A model generated the notes under the pieces. It worked only from the letters and a program-made list of their open reading frames with translations, made no database searches and had not been told where the DNA came from. A program made the translations under genes and the position numbers. A stretch of DNA of 64,000 nt. Source: Maea johnstoni (taxonomy: Eukaryota; Annelida; Polychaeta; Spionida; Magelonidae). The stretch covers positions 8,490,659 to 8,554,658 of the forward strand of contig OZ012686.1 in the NCBI GenBank assembly GCA_963942565.1. The letters run 5' to 3'. Below are positions 1 through 10,909 of the stretch, piece by piece; position 1 is the first letter of the stretch; each line of letters opens with the position of its first letter.

Positions 1-960
1 ACTATCAAGTATAAACATCCATATTAACTTAAGAGTTCCTGTTGAATATTTTTGTCTAGGTCCATGGTGCAATTTAAGATCACTTGTGAGCAAATCTTAA
101 CTTTGCCAAAATATTTGAAATAAAGTTATGCTTTGCTTTGGTACTGATTTAGATTATTTTCTTATTCATTATTTTTTTTCAAAGTAGACCTTTATCAGGA
201 AGAGTTGGTGAAAACAGTTTCTTTTTGGTATGCTACAGCATGGACAAGGTATAGAGGGTCCCTGCCTACAGGATTTATGGAGGGGTTTAAGGAGAATTTA
301 AGTAGATGATGCAGAGTTAGATTCATGGGATGATATCAATTTATCTTTACCAATATGGCATATCGCAGGTACCGTATTACCCCGCATACAACACGCACTT
401 TTATACACTGCAGCACCTATGTCTAGGAGGGGGTGCGTGTTATCAACGGGTACATAAACCAGAACATTTTTACATCGATGCTATGGACGTGTGCTGGTGT
501 GGGGCATGGTGGAAAATACGTTGGTGGGTTCCTATTGTCTATTGGCCTGTCACCATGACGAAGTTATGATGATTGCCATTCTGATACCCTAAATGTCCCA
601 GATCATGTTTAAAAATAGACTTTTCCCGTACTGTTAATTGGTATCACTTGCACAGTGACTCTGAGCACTATAAACACTGTACGATTTAAGCCTCTTATTC
701 TCTGAATCAACGCGGGTTACGGTACTTGGGTCAAGATTCCCACTCCCCAACTCCGCCTGCGTGTTATAAACAGGGCATTGTATTTTACATATGGGAAAGG
801 GACTTGGGGAGGGGGTGCGTATTATCTATGGGGTGCGTGTTGTATGCGGGGTAATACGGTAAATTGTAATGAATTTTAGTACAATTAGAGTCTTATTGAA
901 ATGAAAGCAAATGTGCACTAAGGAATTGATTGATGATTTTATTTTATTTTTTTCATTTTT
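1..960. other. Upstream region of the first gene, mostly repeat
   Basis: I see no convincing coding exon here. Positions 370-861 hold an inverted-repeat element (separate entry). A pyrimidine-rich stretch ending in TTTTTGCAG at 951-964 is a good splice acceptor, so a 5' non-coding exon of the first gene may lie upstream of the window or in 1-369. The short open frame at 330-569 lies largely inside the inverted-repeat element and resembles nothing known. Confidence 0.5.
370..861. mobile_element. Inverted-repeat DNA element (MITE), 492 bp
   Basis: The ends are a perfect 29-bp inverted repeat, beginning TACCGTATTACCCCGC at 370 and ending GCGGGGTAATACGGTA at 861. Inner copies of a GGGTGCGTRTTAT motif (about 430 and 815) suggest sub-terminal repeats. 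No coding capacity is visible. A related end (TACYGTAATTTCGCG) flanks the element at 27547-28977. The superfamily is not certain; a TA target duplication is possible. Confidence 0.75.
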
Positions 961-1022
961 GCAGAATACTGTGGATGGAGTACTCCTTTTAGATGTAGTT
1001 GAAAGGAAATAGTTGTGGACAT

Positions 1023-1064
1023 ATGTACGCCATTCAAGACACAATAGTCAGAACTTTGGAGTGA
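1023..1064 (+). other. Short upstream ORF in the 5' leader
   Basis: An ATG at 1023 opens a 13-codon frame ending in TGA at 1062-1064, out of frame with the main CDS at 1175. It lies in the predicted leader just after the acceptor at 964. It could reduce translation of the main frame, but this is inference. Confidence 0.3.
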
Positions 1065-1174
1065 AAACACATCCAATTGCAGGGCATCCTATTGCTGTTG
1101 TCATACGGATAGATCTTAGATCCAGACTAGAAAAAGGTAAAAGAACCGAAGGGTTTGAAAGTACCTTTTACAAT

Positions 1175-2716
1175 ATGAACATGATGCTCTCAGGCGATAA
1201 CTCAAGGCCCTCAGGAATCCCAGCTCACCTGAGTGACTCATGGGATGACTGTGATGTTTCCCCCCTGAACAGCACACAAAATGATACCTCAAGGTCCCTG
1301 TGTATAAACGCATCAAACGGCTCCTCCATATGCTCAACACCTGCTACCAAAAATTCAACCAGTTGTGAAAATGAAAAGAATCGAGACTTGTGTTTAAGCA
1401 CAAACTATGGGGATGATTTTTCACCAATGGGCCGCTCTGTGGATAATGCAGAATTCACCAATCAACATGCCAGAGATTTCCAAGTTGCTGAGGGAAATGT
1501 TAATGATCGGAATAATGCGATGCTCAATGGAGGTTCGTTTGATGCTGAGGAGTTCTTGAGAATCCAAGCATCTCCTTTATCGGTGATGACAAGTGGTTGC
1601 AGTTCCTACCACACTGCACAGGAGAGCTCATCACACGTCACTCCAGGAAGTTTCATGTCAAGTTCGCGGAGAGTGACGATGCATGATGTAAGCACAGACT
1701 CCTATCGTACAGCAAGCATCAATGATCAAACAAGCGATTTCCAGATTGGTTGTGCATCCCCACTCCTGGTCCTCAATTTCGACTACACGAAAAAGCGACC
1801 CCGTTTGCACATTGCATCGAGTAACACGGAGATCACGGAGATCGAGAGCTCAGACTCGGGTGAGAGTTTACTTCCAGTCAGCGAACATCCATACCAGTCT
1901 TCATCCTTTGGTCGCCAAATGAGAAAAAGAAACAAAGAGAGAGATTTTGTGAAATTCTTCTCGGTGCAAGGCTTTATTCACCCAGAGTTTGTTGATCACT
2001 TGTATCAGTGTTTAGGGGGTCATGAGGGTAGGAAAGAAGCTGAAGAAGTTTACGCCCAAGTGAGGAAGCAAGTTATGGATCAAAGGTTCTCATCTCCAAT
2101 CCCACCAAGGAAGAGTAGCAGTGATAAAACATTTAATAGCTCATCAAGAAAGAAACACCCCTTGAAGAGATTAGTCAAGCTCTTAAAGAACAAATCTGAG
2201 ACTCTATTACACCCAAACCAAACAAAGAAAAGGAAGAGTTCAGAAAGGAAATCTTGCAAAGGGCAGTACATAAGGCATGAACCCAGTGAATTCCCTTCAC
2301 TAAGTCATCCTCGATTTGACTACACAAGGAATATGTCCTACTTGCATGTAGCTGCTCAGGAGTTCCCTGAATTTACAGCCATACTCTACATCAAGCATTC
2401 ACCGAAACCGAATCTCGAGCTCGCCCATATCAAAACAGAACTTATCGTGGCAACACTGAAGAGCTTCTTTCACCAGCTCGCTAATATACACACCATATGG
2501 GTCCTGGATCTGGAGGGGCCCGTTTCTCAGCTCATCGTGGAGAAACACTTGAAGTCTCGCCTGCGTAGACTCACGAGTCTCGCGCGGTACGAGGCTGCGC
2601 TGGTCCTCTGTCAAGAAGGAGGCATCATGATGAGGCATCACAAGCTGTGCCTCTTACAATCGTTGGCGGACGTGCTTCAGATCAAACTTAACCAACTGCT
2701 CATTCTGTCAGAGTGA
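1175..2716 (+). CDS. Uncharacterised 513-residue protein, single coding exon
   Basis: I do not recognise this protein. The reading frame is open from just after an in-frame TAG at 1010-1012. The first in-frame ATG is at 1175 and the stop is at 2714-2716. A strong acceptor at 961-964 implies a spliced 5' UTR, so the whole CDS sits in one exon. Residues 1-~245 are Ser/Asn/Asp-rich and look disordered. Residues ~249-300 form an acidic/basic helical block (key piece ERDFVKFFSVQGFIHPEFVD). Residues ~310-380 are very basic (TKKRKSSERKS, a likely nuclear localisation signal). Residues ~389-513 look like a folded domain with alternating hydrophobic strands and helices, ending in a long amphipathic helix (LQSLADVLQIKLNQLLIL). 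There is no signal peptide or membrane segment. A small upstream frame (1023-1064) precedes the start. Real-gene support comes from length, composition and the acceptor; a nuclear role is only inferred. Confidence 0.75.
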   Translation: MNMMLSGDNSRPSGIPAHLSDSWDDCDVSPLNSTQNDTSRSLCINASNGSSICSTPATKNSTSCENEKNRDLCLSTNYGDDFSPMGRSVDNAEFTNQHARDFQVAEGNVNDRNNAMLNGGSFDAEEFLRIQASPLSVMTSGCSSYHTAQESSSHVTPGSFMSSSRRVTMHDVSTDSYRTASINDQTSDFQIGCASPLLVLNFDYTKKRPRLHIASSNTEITEIESSDSGESLLPVSEHPYQSSSFGRQMRKRNKERDFVKFFSVQGFIHPEFVDHLYQCLGGHEGRKEAEEVYAQVRKQVMDQRFSSPIPPRKSSSDKTFNSSSRKKHPLKRLVKLLKNKSETLLHPNQTKKRKSSERKSCKGQYIRHEPSEFPSLSHPRFDYTRNMSYLHVAAQEFPEFTAILYIKHSPKPNLELAHIKTELIVATLKSFFHQLANIHTIWVLDLEGPVSQLIVEKHLKSRLRRLTSLARYEAALVLCQEGGIMMRHHKLCLLQSLADVLQIKLNQLLILSE

Positions 2717-2740
2717 GGCAGGTACCGTAGTGGGGACTAC

Positions 2741-3198
2741 CGTAAATTCTCGGTAATTTGCAGAATGATTACAGTGGCCCAAATTTCTAGGGTGGTCTAA
2801 ATATCAGAGAATATACGGTAAAGGCTACACAAAACTAGCTAATGAGAGGGTCATTCTGTCAATGGGATTAGACTTAAGCCAGAGTTTGATTGGAAATCCC
2901 ACTGGCATATGTGTTCTAGAATTAGATCCTAGCAGAGCAGTCTATGATGAGTACCGTAAATTCTCAGTAATTAGGGACACTTTTGAATAATTATGATTTT
3001 TATGGTTTCAGGGTGGCCCATGTTTTCTGAAAATACCTTTATGTTGTATCAGCAAAATTTACAACTAGGTCCATATTTTGTGAATTGGCAACTGGCGACA
3101 TATCAAGGGTTGCCCACATTTCCCATTAATTATTTTGCAAAATGATTATAGTGGCCCATATTCCTAGGGTGGTCTTAATTTCCGAGAATCTACGGTAA
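2741..3198. repeat. Two copies of a TACCGTAAATTCTCGG-ended repeat
   Basis: A short copy (2741-2821) and a longer one (2948-3198) both start with TACCGTAAATTCTC and end with GAGAATMTACGGTA, an inverted pair. The inner phrase GGTGGCCCATGTTTTCTGAAA recurs at about 20398-20420 (TRMT61B intron 1) and, in reverse, near 40575-40650 (SYVN1 intron 2). This is a dispersed non-autonomous element with no coding capacity. Confidence 0.65.
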
Positions 3199-3254
3199 CT
3201 ACTCATGGGTGGCCAGTGTAGGGTAAAGTCCAACGAGGAGCCAAAGGAAATGCC

Positions 3255-3488
3255 ATAACCCATTAATGCTCACAGGGGCCAAAAGCCGCCTAACGATTTT
3301 GGTGAACTTTTGCTGGCAAAAGAATACAATGTAGCTATAAAAATATTTGATGGAGAAATGTTTATCAAAGGATTACCAACAACTCTCCTTCAAGTATTTT
3401 GTGAAATCATTCTCAATGAAAAAGTTATTTTCAAAGGTGTATAAGGTCCAGACGACAGTTTTTGTAGGAACTCTTAAGCATTAATTGA
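3255..3488. mobile_element. piggyBac-like MITE, AACCCATTAATGCT family
   Basis: Begins ATAACCCATTAATGCTCA and ends with GCATTAATTG. Better copies with TTAA at an edge and CCCATTAATGCT-type ends lie at 35027-35256 and 21784-22001. The TTAA target and CCC start are typical of piggyBac-type elements. This copy is worn at its right end. Confidence 0.45.
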
Positions 3489-3529
3489 GAGGTATTTTAT
3501 CAGACCTGCAAATCTCAAACACGTTCTTA

Positions 3530-3833
3530 ATCAGGAGGGTGTCTGGGCATCATTTGGACACCTAATCACTCAGATGTCAATCCTGACATGACACCCACAA
3601 ATGTTTATGAAGAATTTCTTTAGGTGTCTATTTCAAGCATACAATTGCAATTTTTCACCTCGACATAACTTCCATAACATTATATGAGGATATAATGCCT
3701 TATTTCAATATGTAAATACCGATACATATTTATGGCTGTAATCGGAGTATATTGTGCTCTCCCTTAAAAAAAAGAAAATTGATAATTGCCAATTTTGATA
3801 ATTGCCAGTTTCTAAATCCTGGCTAAGACCCTG
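3530..3833 (-). mobile_element. hAT-like MITE, CAGGGTCTTAGCCAG family
   Basis: Inverted copy, ending CCTGGCTAAGACCCTG at 3833, with the inner phrase GGACACC typical of this family. Clean copies with 8-bp target duplications are at 15727-16039 and 16301-16612. Confidence 0.6.
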
Positions 3834-4189
3834 ATCTAAAATGTATGTAACTTAAAGATTTTAGACATTCCAATCTGTTTGATGGCTTGAGAGATTGGTA
3901 GGAGGCATTGATATCTTCCGGATCATACCAATACTTTTAGCTTGTTATTGTCATTATCATGCTTTGAAAGAATTTCTCTTTCTTTTTAGTGGTGGAAGAG
4001 CCTTTCTTTTCTGAACCAAAACTTTCAATTATGATGGTGAACATGTATCATTCTTCCCTTCTGTGTAATCATCCTAATAAAAAGTAGACACAAACACATA
4101 CCTGTATTATATCTTTATTATAAATGGTTTGGTCTTGTACAGTTTTCAAATTATGAATACAAAACCTTCTGAGACAACTTCAGCATGGA

Positions 4190-4434
<245 letters not shown>

Positions 4435-4623
4435 TGGGTGTGTGTATGTGTGTGCAATAAATCCAGAAAACCTTTCAGGTAGAACTGGATACCTTAACCC
4501 TTTTAATGCTGAACAAAGAAAATAATTACCTCATGTACTCAAAAACCCTGACACCTTAATTGAAGGTCTACCATGATTATTCAAAAAGTCCATATTTGGT
4601 ATAACAGAAAGAAATTTCTTTCC

Positions 4624-4835
4624 TTAACCCTTATGCTGGTGGCTAATTTTACCAATACAAAATGATGCAAAAAAAAGCTGTAAAATGACTTAAACCCTGG
4701 TATAAGGGTATTCATCTGAGAGAACTCAAAGATAGCTATCCAATGAATACCAACATGACAGGGGCTAGATGGTTTGCAAAGATTTTTGATTCCTTGTACT
4801 TTGGACGAAAGTAGCCTTAACATTGGAAGAGTTAA
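4624..4835 (-). mobile_element. piggyBac-like MITE, CCCTTCCAATGCTGAGG family
   Basis: TTAA at both edges (4624-4627 and 4832-4835). The left end reads TTAACCCTTATGCTGGTGG and the right end is the inverse of the CCAATGCTGAGG end. About 210 bp, no coding capacity. It is one of at least ten copies of this family in the window. Confidence 0.75.
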
Positions 4836-5663
4836 AGGCATTGCTATGTCAATGGAAGAGCAAACAAAACCATGGTATTACCAAAAGTTGGATATCAAAA
4901 ACACAAACTGATAGTAAGAAAACACTGTCTTGAAAAGCATAGAGATGGAACCTATACCAGACAACCCTGTTGGGAAATCAAATACAGAGCTGAGGGGGTT
5001 GTATTCTATCTAAGTGCCTAAGCCACAGGCCCATTCAAGCTCTGAAGCTATGTATTTCCCAAAAGAATTTTTTAGTTGTTTACATATTTAAAAGCCAACA
5101 TTCAGTCAAACATGTTTTATTATCATGCGTACACTTCAAACACAACATTTTGATGGCTAATTGCCAGATTTTCGAGCTATGTAGTGGGTCATTTATATAG
5201 GCAAGCCACACACATCTTTAAATGAATGTAAATAACTTGCAGACTGTATAAATAACTTGCATGCATGCGTGGTTCTCTAGTAGTTTATGTAACCATACAT
5301 ACATATATAAGTGTGTGGCATTGGAAGGGTTTAAAATTTGCACCTAGAGTATACCGGTACTGCGGTACACTTGGTTGATAACATTGAACAGAACTCATCA
5401 GAACTAAAAATATTTGATTCATTATGAGAAGGATAATCATACACAACACAAACAACAAATTTCAGTCAAATATTTCTTAAAATATTGTATCGATAACAGG
5501 ATATTTCCAATACAACGGGGAAGCTCCAGAAGTGAATGGGTTGACAAACATCTGAATGGTTACAGGATTTTAAACATATTACTTTTACTTACAGAGCATC
5601 AACCATATACTCAAAATCGCACATTCAGTAATTATAGGAAGTCTGTACAGCTGTATACAAGCC

Positions 5664-5878
5664 TTAACCCTTCCAATGCTGAGGCTACTTCTGTCAAAAG
5701 GGCAAGGATGCAAAGATTTTTGAAAACCATCTAAAACCCTGTCATGGTGGTATTCATTGGAAAGCTCTCGCTGAGTACTCTCAGATGAGTACCCATTTGC
5801 CAAGGTTTTAGTCATTTTTCAGGATTTTTTGCAACATTTTGTAATGGCAACACTAGCTACCAGCAGCATAAGGGTTAA
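5664..5878 (+). mobile_element. piggyBac-like MITE, CCCTTCCAATGCTGAGG family
   Basis: A clean copy: TTAACCCTTCCAATGCTGAG at the left and CAGCATAAGGGTTAA at the right, with TTAA on both sides. 215 bp. The start CCCTT and the TTAA target match the hallmark of piggyBac transposons; the element is too short to code for a transposase. Confidence 0.8.
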
Positions 5879-6726
5879 ATGTCCTTCAGATTAGTCCCTT
5901 TCTTCATATGCAAAAACTGAGTGCTACTTCCATACATCGAGATTTCCTTGACATGTGTCATCTGACCTTATACTTTTGAAAATATCTTAGGAATTAATCA
6001 TATATCAATAAAATATTTGAAGGAGAGTTTTGGGCTAGATTTTGATCTATATATCTCCTCCAAATACTCTCTGAAAATTCCTTTTGTTAGGGAGATATCA
6101 CCAAAATAGTCAAGTGTTGTTGGATGCTAAAAGTATGAATGGACTAAAGGGAGTTCAAAAAGGAAACTCTACATCCATTTTTCAGTAACATATGCCATAT
6201 GCTATTTATGCCTGTTGCTGCGGAAAACACTTGAATATATTTTAATATCTTTGGTGGCCAAATAATTTAAATAAGTCTCATAAAATTTCTGACAATGCTC
6301 CACACGGGTAACTCAAAGTATGAATTGGATGATATGTAAAAGGTGCTGATGAAAAATTAAAACCTACTTCTATGAAATGAATGATGCCACCAAGATGATA
6401 AAACATGCTAAGCCCATTAACCAAAAGCAACTTGTCAAATTTTGATGAAATCTATCAGGGAAAAGCATAGTTGGGAAAATATCAGAAGGAAAATGTTGAT
6501 CATTACACTACCAACAACTCTCCTTCAAGTATTCTGTAAAAGGACTCTAAATTCCTAAATGATTATCAAAAGTATCATAGATTTAGATGCAGTCGAGAAA
6601 TTCATTAAAAATGTTCATACGAGAGTTGAATGCAGAGTTTTCTTCTATGGACATTTCTCATTCAAATGAATGGGTAAATAGCCCCATGCCACATCCCATT
6701 TGCTAGGCTGGAAGCCCTAAATGCAG

Positions 6727-6943
6727 TTAAACCTAATGCTGGTGGTGGCTAATTTGGCCAATGCGAAATGATGCAAAAATATCTGAAAAAATGATTGAAA
6801 CCCTGGCATATGGGTACTCATCTGAGAGTACTCAGGGAGAGCTTTCTAATGAATACCAACCTGCCAGGGTTTAGACGGTTTAAAAAAAAATCTTTGCATC
6901 CTTGTTCGTTGGATGAAAGCAGCCTCAGCATTGGAAGGGTTAA
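6727..6943 (-). mobile_element. piggyBac-like MITE, CCCTTCCAATGCTGAGG family
   Basis: Inverted copy with TTAA at 6727-6730 and 6940-6943. The right end reads CTCAGCATTGGAAGGGTTAA. Confidence 0.75.
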
Positions 6944-7240
6944 TGAAAAAGTAAAATACAATATACCTCTAATATATATATGGCATCACAGTCAACTAAA
7001 ACACTTCACAGCACCATGCATGGATGGATCCAGGATTTCTGTGTAGGGTTTTTTCGTTCCGTACAAGTAGGTTTCCTTAAACCTCAACTGTTTCAAGCAA
7101 AACTAAAGAAAAGCAATAACTCTTGGTGAGAAAATCATCATTTTGAGTTGATTTTCTTTTTTTTTTGGGGGGGGGGGGGGGGGGAGGCGGAGATCTAGAG
7201 ATCACCTTGATAATATTCTTCTGTAGCTTTGATACTTATG

Positions 7241-7583
7241 ACAGGGCTCCACATTAAGGGCTGCCCTACTGCCCCTGGCAAGTAAAAAATTTCAAAATGG
7301 CTAAAGGGCAGGTAAAAATTAAAGTGTGCCTGCCCTACATGGCAGGTAAGGCTTCATAATGCAACTTCAGAGATACTAATACACAAGGGAAATCAGCAAT
7401 ACATATAAAGCTATAGCAGGAAAACAGTAAATTGGTACAAGTAAAGTCCATATAGAAAAGTCAATTTCATGATCTTCTATCACGCCCTTTGCAGGGCAGC
7501 TTAAAATTGTGTCAGGCAGGTAGAAATCAAAGTTCACCCACCCTACTTGGCAAGTGCCTTCAAAAGTTCATATTGAGCCCTGT
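7241..7583. mobile_element. Fold-back element with CAGGGCTC ends
   Basis: Left end ACAGGGCTCCACATTAAGGG, right end CATATTGAGCCCTGTT, an inverted pair. The inner arms both carry a CTGCCCT/CACCCTACTTGGCAAGT type phrase. No coding capacity seen. Confidence 0.55.
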
Positions 7584-7740
7584 TATCTTTAATCTATGCG
7601 ATGTTATCATACTAGATCTCAAATACAGAACACCTTGCTTACCTCAGAGTCTCAGACTCGCCTGAATTTTCACGTATCCAGGTCAAAAGCACTGGTCCCA
7701 AATCATTCCTATCTACTCAAATGTTAATATCATTCACAGA

Positions 7741-8197
7741 TTAGGCGACCATTAATTGATTTGTAGTTTCCCCGGGCCATTTTTGCAGAGTCGGTAGGGA
7801 GGTAAATAAAAATAAAAATAAAAATCCTTTTTTTTCTGAACCAAAGCATTACTGAGTTGGGAAATAAAATAAAACTAGCAGTAACTTCCCATTTAAACAG
7901 GAAAATTGATACTCATACATGTATGAACTGAACTTTCCCGGCGGCGTGGAACAGGTGTGAAGAATGGCACAAAATGGTCACATGGTTTATGTTGTGTTTT
8001 CCAGGGTTTTTATTGACATTTAACTATTTTTTATCTATTTAGTTAAAAATCTCACTGTTTTATATTCCTCATCAGACATTGTTAAGTTGGGTCGGCCGTT
8101 TATAATTTTAAAGAAATTTAAGAGTGATTCTTTTTTGTAGGGTGGGTTATTTTTAATTTGGCGGACCAGGGAAAAAATACAATTACAAGTCGCCTAA
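7741..8197. mobile_element. Fold-back element with TTAGGCGACC ends
   Basis: Left end TTAGGCGACC followed by TTGTAGTTTCCCC; right end has GGGAAAAAATACAATTACAAG then TCGCCTAA, roughly the reverse complement. The class is not determined. Confidence 0.5.
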
Positions 8198-8934
8198 GTA
8201 TCTTGTAACATACTGTGGTCTCTGTTTGCTTTTTTTAAAAACAATAAATAAATACATGTTGAAGATACAAAAAGAGGCAAATAGTACTTAGGTAGTGCCC
8301 CAATTGAAACAGCTTTGTGATATACATGCTAGTTTCTTTCTCAGAAGGATATATCATTAGTTAGTTATCACCTGAACACCATGTTACAATATATATATGA
8401 TGTATTTGAAGACAGAATTACACATGTCTTTGTTTTTTGCAAAATATACACTCCTCAAACATTAAACAGCAATGTCTGTCACCACTGCTAGATACAAAGC
8501 ATGATCACCTAGGCACAGAAAATATGGATCATTTCCCTTCTAATTATATGTAGTTCTCTTTCATGTACTACTTTTATTTGATTAAAACATCACAAAGACA
8601 TTCATTTATCTAAACGTATACATATATTCATGATGAGCAAAATCGCAACCCAGAATAATACTTCACCACAGGGAAGCTCTAACGATTTTTCTTTTAAAGA
8701 AAGATAATTTTCATGGAAAATCTCTCTCTACAAATCTAATACCTTCACCATAAAATAAATGCTTACTCAGCAATTTCCCACACCAATATCATACATGGGA
8801 TGTGCAAGATAAAAATCTACCTCCTCACGGGAGGTCAATGATATGAATTGTTTGACCCTTTCCATCAAAACCATTGGTACCCTGTTAACTCACTTGTGGT
8901 CAGTGTGCAAGAATACACAATAAATGATGAGAAG

Positions 8935-8937
<3 letters not shown>

Positions 8938-9013
<76 letters not shown>
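8938..9013. repeat. (TA)n microsatellite
   Basis: About 75 bp of pure TA dinucleotides, immediately followed by the piggyBac-like MITE at 9042. Confidence 0.95.
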
Positions 9014-9014
<1 letters not shown>

Positions 9015-9041
9015 TGTATACAGTGTTAATATTGCAGCAGT

Positions 9042-9255
9042 TTAACCCTTCCAATTCTGAGGCTACTTTTGCCCAAAGCACAAAGACGCAAGATTTTTGA
9101 AAACTATCTAAACCATATCATGTTGGTATTCATTAGATAGCTCTCGCTAAGTACCCTCAGATGAGTACCCATGTGCCAGGGTTTCAATTACTTTCTTCAG
9201 GATTTTTGCATCATTTTGTATTGGCCAAATTAGCCACCAGCAGCATACAGGTTAA
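9042..9255 (+). mobile_element. piggyBac-like MITE, CCCTTCCAATGCTGAGG family
   Basis: TTAA at both edges. The left end is TTAACCCTTCCAATTCTGAG. The flanking phrase TTAATATTGCAGCAGTTTAA precedes it and recurs almost exactly after it (TTAATATTGCAACAGTTTAA), so the flank itself is duplicated beyond the usual 4 bp. Confidence 0.75.
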
Positions 9256-10379
9256 TATTGCAACAGTTTAATTAATGCATGCTTTACACACTCCTAGAGT
9301 ACGCAAACTGCGCACCATTATTTGAACATCTGGTACTTACTAGCATATGCTAGTATAATACAACATGATTGCTTGTCATTTAAAACTTAAAACCAGTATG
9401 CAATAATTAAACTGTGCATCAGAGGAAGCTGCCTACGGAGCACTTTATCTTATATGCGCAAAATTAACACAGTATACATTATCCAAAATGCAGGTTAAAA
9501 TATCTTAAGGAAAATTCTTCAGCTGAACTCAAAAACCATTTTTTTTTTAAATCTGATTTTTACATCAATACAAGTTGACAGGACATGATTACTTTCATTT
9601 GATATGGGGTGTCTGTCATATTATCTTAAAATATTCACAATTAAACATGTGTATTCTGTCAGTAAATGTATTTGTATGCATGTTTAGCGAAATCAATGTT
9701 GTCTTGTATTAGATGTACATACGCTGTTATTGCTATTATTTTCACATACCAAAGGTCCCCTGAGAACTTCATTCTTGTGCAATATTTTCCATTATTGTGA
9801 ATTAAGGTCTAAGATTACAAAATAAAGAGAAATGATCATGTGATTATCAAGAAATGCATACATACTGTCCAGTTTTACCTTAAATGTTTAAATGTCTTTG
9901 CAAATAAATGTAAGTGAACTTCACCCTATATTTGTACATGTTGTGTCGACTCTTTCATGCCTGGATATCTCTCTGATAAGTGTCGTCTAGACAAAAGATA
10001 CATTTTGAAATAACTTTGGAATCAAGCTTCTTTTATTTTTGGAAATTTTTTCAGGTCACTAAAATAATACCAAAATATTCCAGGTATTTATGGACATTTC
10101 TATAACACATTATTAAGGCCTAAATATGTTGGCAATAGTTCTCTAACCAAACAGGCTAACAAATATTTGTCTGTAGCACCCAAAAAGTGCCTGACAATTT
10201 TGGCAATAGCCCTCAACAAAATCAAATTTAGGGAAATATTTGAATGAAAATTCTTCATCGGGACCAAAACAATAAGTCTCCATGCAATATTTTGTGACTT
10301 TCAGTTTAATTCCACAATTATGTAAAAAGTACCATAGGTCCAGACCAAACTTGTCTTGGAAATCTCCAGGCAGAAAAGA

Positions 10380-10850
10380 TAAACCCTTCTAATGCTGAGG
10401 CTACTTTTGTCCAAAGCACAAAGACACAAAGATATTCAAAAACCATCTAAACCCTGCCATGATGGTATTCATTGGATAGGTCTCACTGAGTACTAACCAT
10501 ATGCCAGGGTTTAAGTCATTCTTCAGCTTTTTTTGCATCATTTTGCATTGGCAAAATTAGCCACCAGCAGGGTCTTAGCCAGGATTTTGGGTGCCAAAAT
10601 TGGCAATTGTAAAACTTTTGGGCATCCTATTTTTCAAGGGAGACCACAGTATACTCAGATTTCCTTGTACAATTTCATGGGAATCATATAGGTGAAAAAA
10701 TTGGACTGTATGCTTGAAATTGACATTTTCAAAAATTATTCACAATAAAATTTGGTTGTCCTGACAGATGATTTTTGAAGGTTTGGATGTCCAAAGGATG
10801 CCCAGACACCCTGCTGGCTAGGACTATGCCACCAGGAGAATAAGGGCTAA
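10380..10850 (+). mobile_element. piggyBac-like MITE split by a nested element
   Basis: The left half (10380-10567) starts AAACCCTTCTAATGCTGAGG and reaches the family phrase TTAGCCACCAG. The right tail (about 10829-10850) resumes with CCACCAGGAGAATAAGGG. Between them lies a hAT-like MITE (10568-10827). Confidence 0.75.
10568..10827 (+). mobile_element. hAT-like MITE nested in a piggyBac-like MITE
   Basis: Starts CAGGGTCTTAGCCAGGAT and ends CTGGCTAGGACTAT. The host phrase GCCACCAG appears on both sides (10560-10567 and 10828-10835), an 8-bp target duplication as made by hAT transposases. It is therefore younger than its host element. Confidence 0.75.
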
Positions 10851-10909
10851 GCTACATGTGACAGCCCTGGTTGGTACTGATACTGGTATTGATGCAAAGG
10901 GGCCTTATG

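Noticed and set aside
330-569. Open frame of 79 codons near the left edge
   Set aside because: It lies largely in an inverted-repeat element, has odd Trp/Tyr/Cys-rich composition and no splice or homology support.
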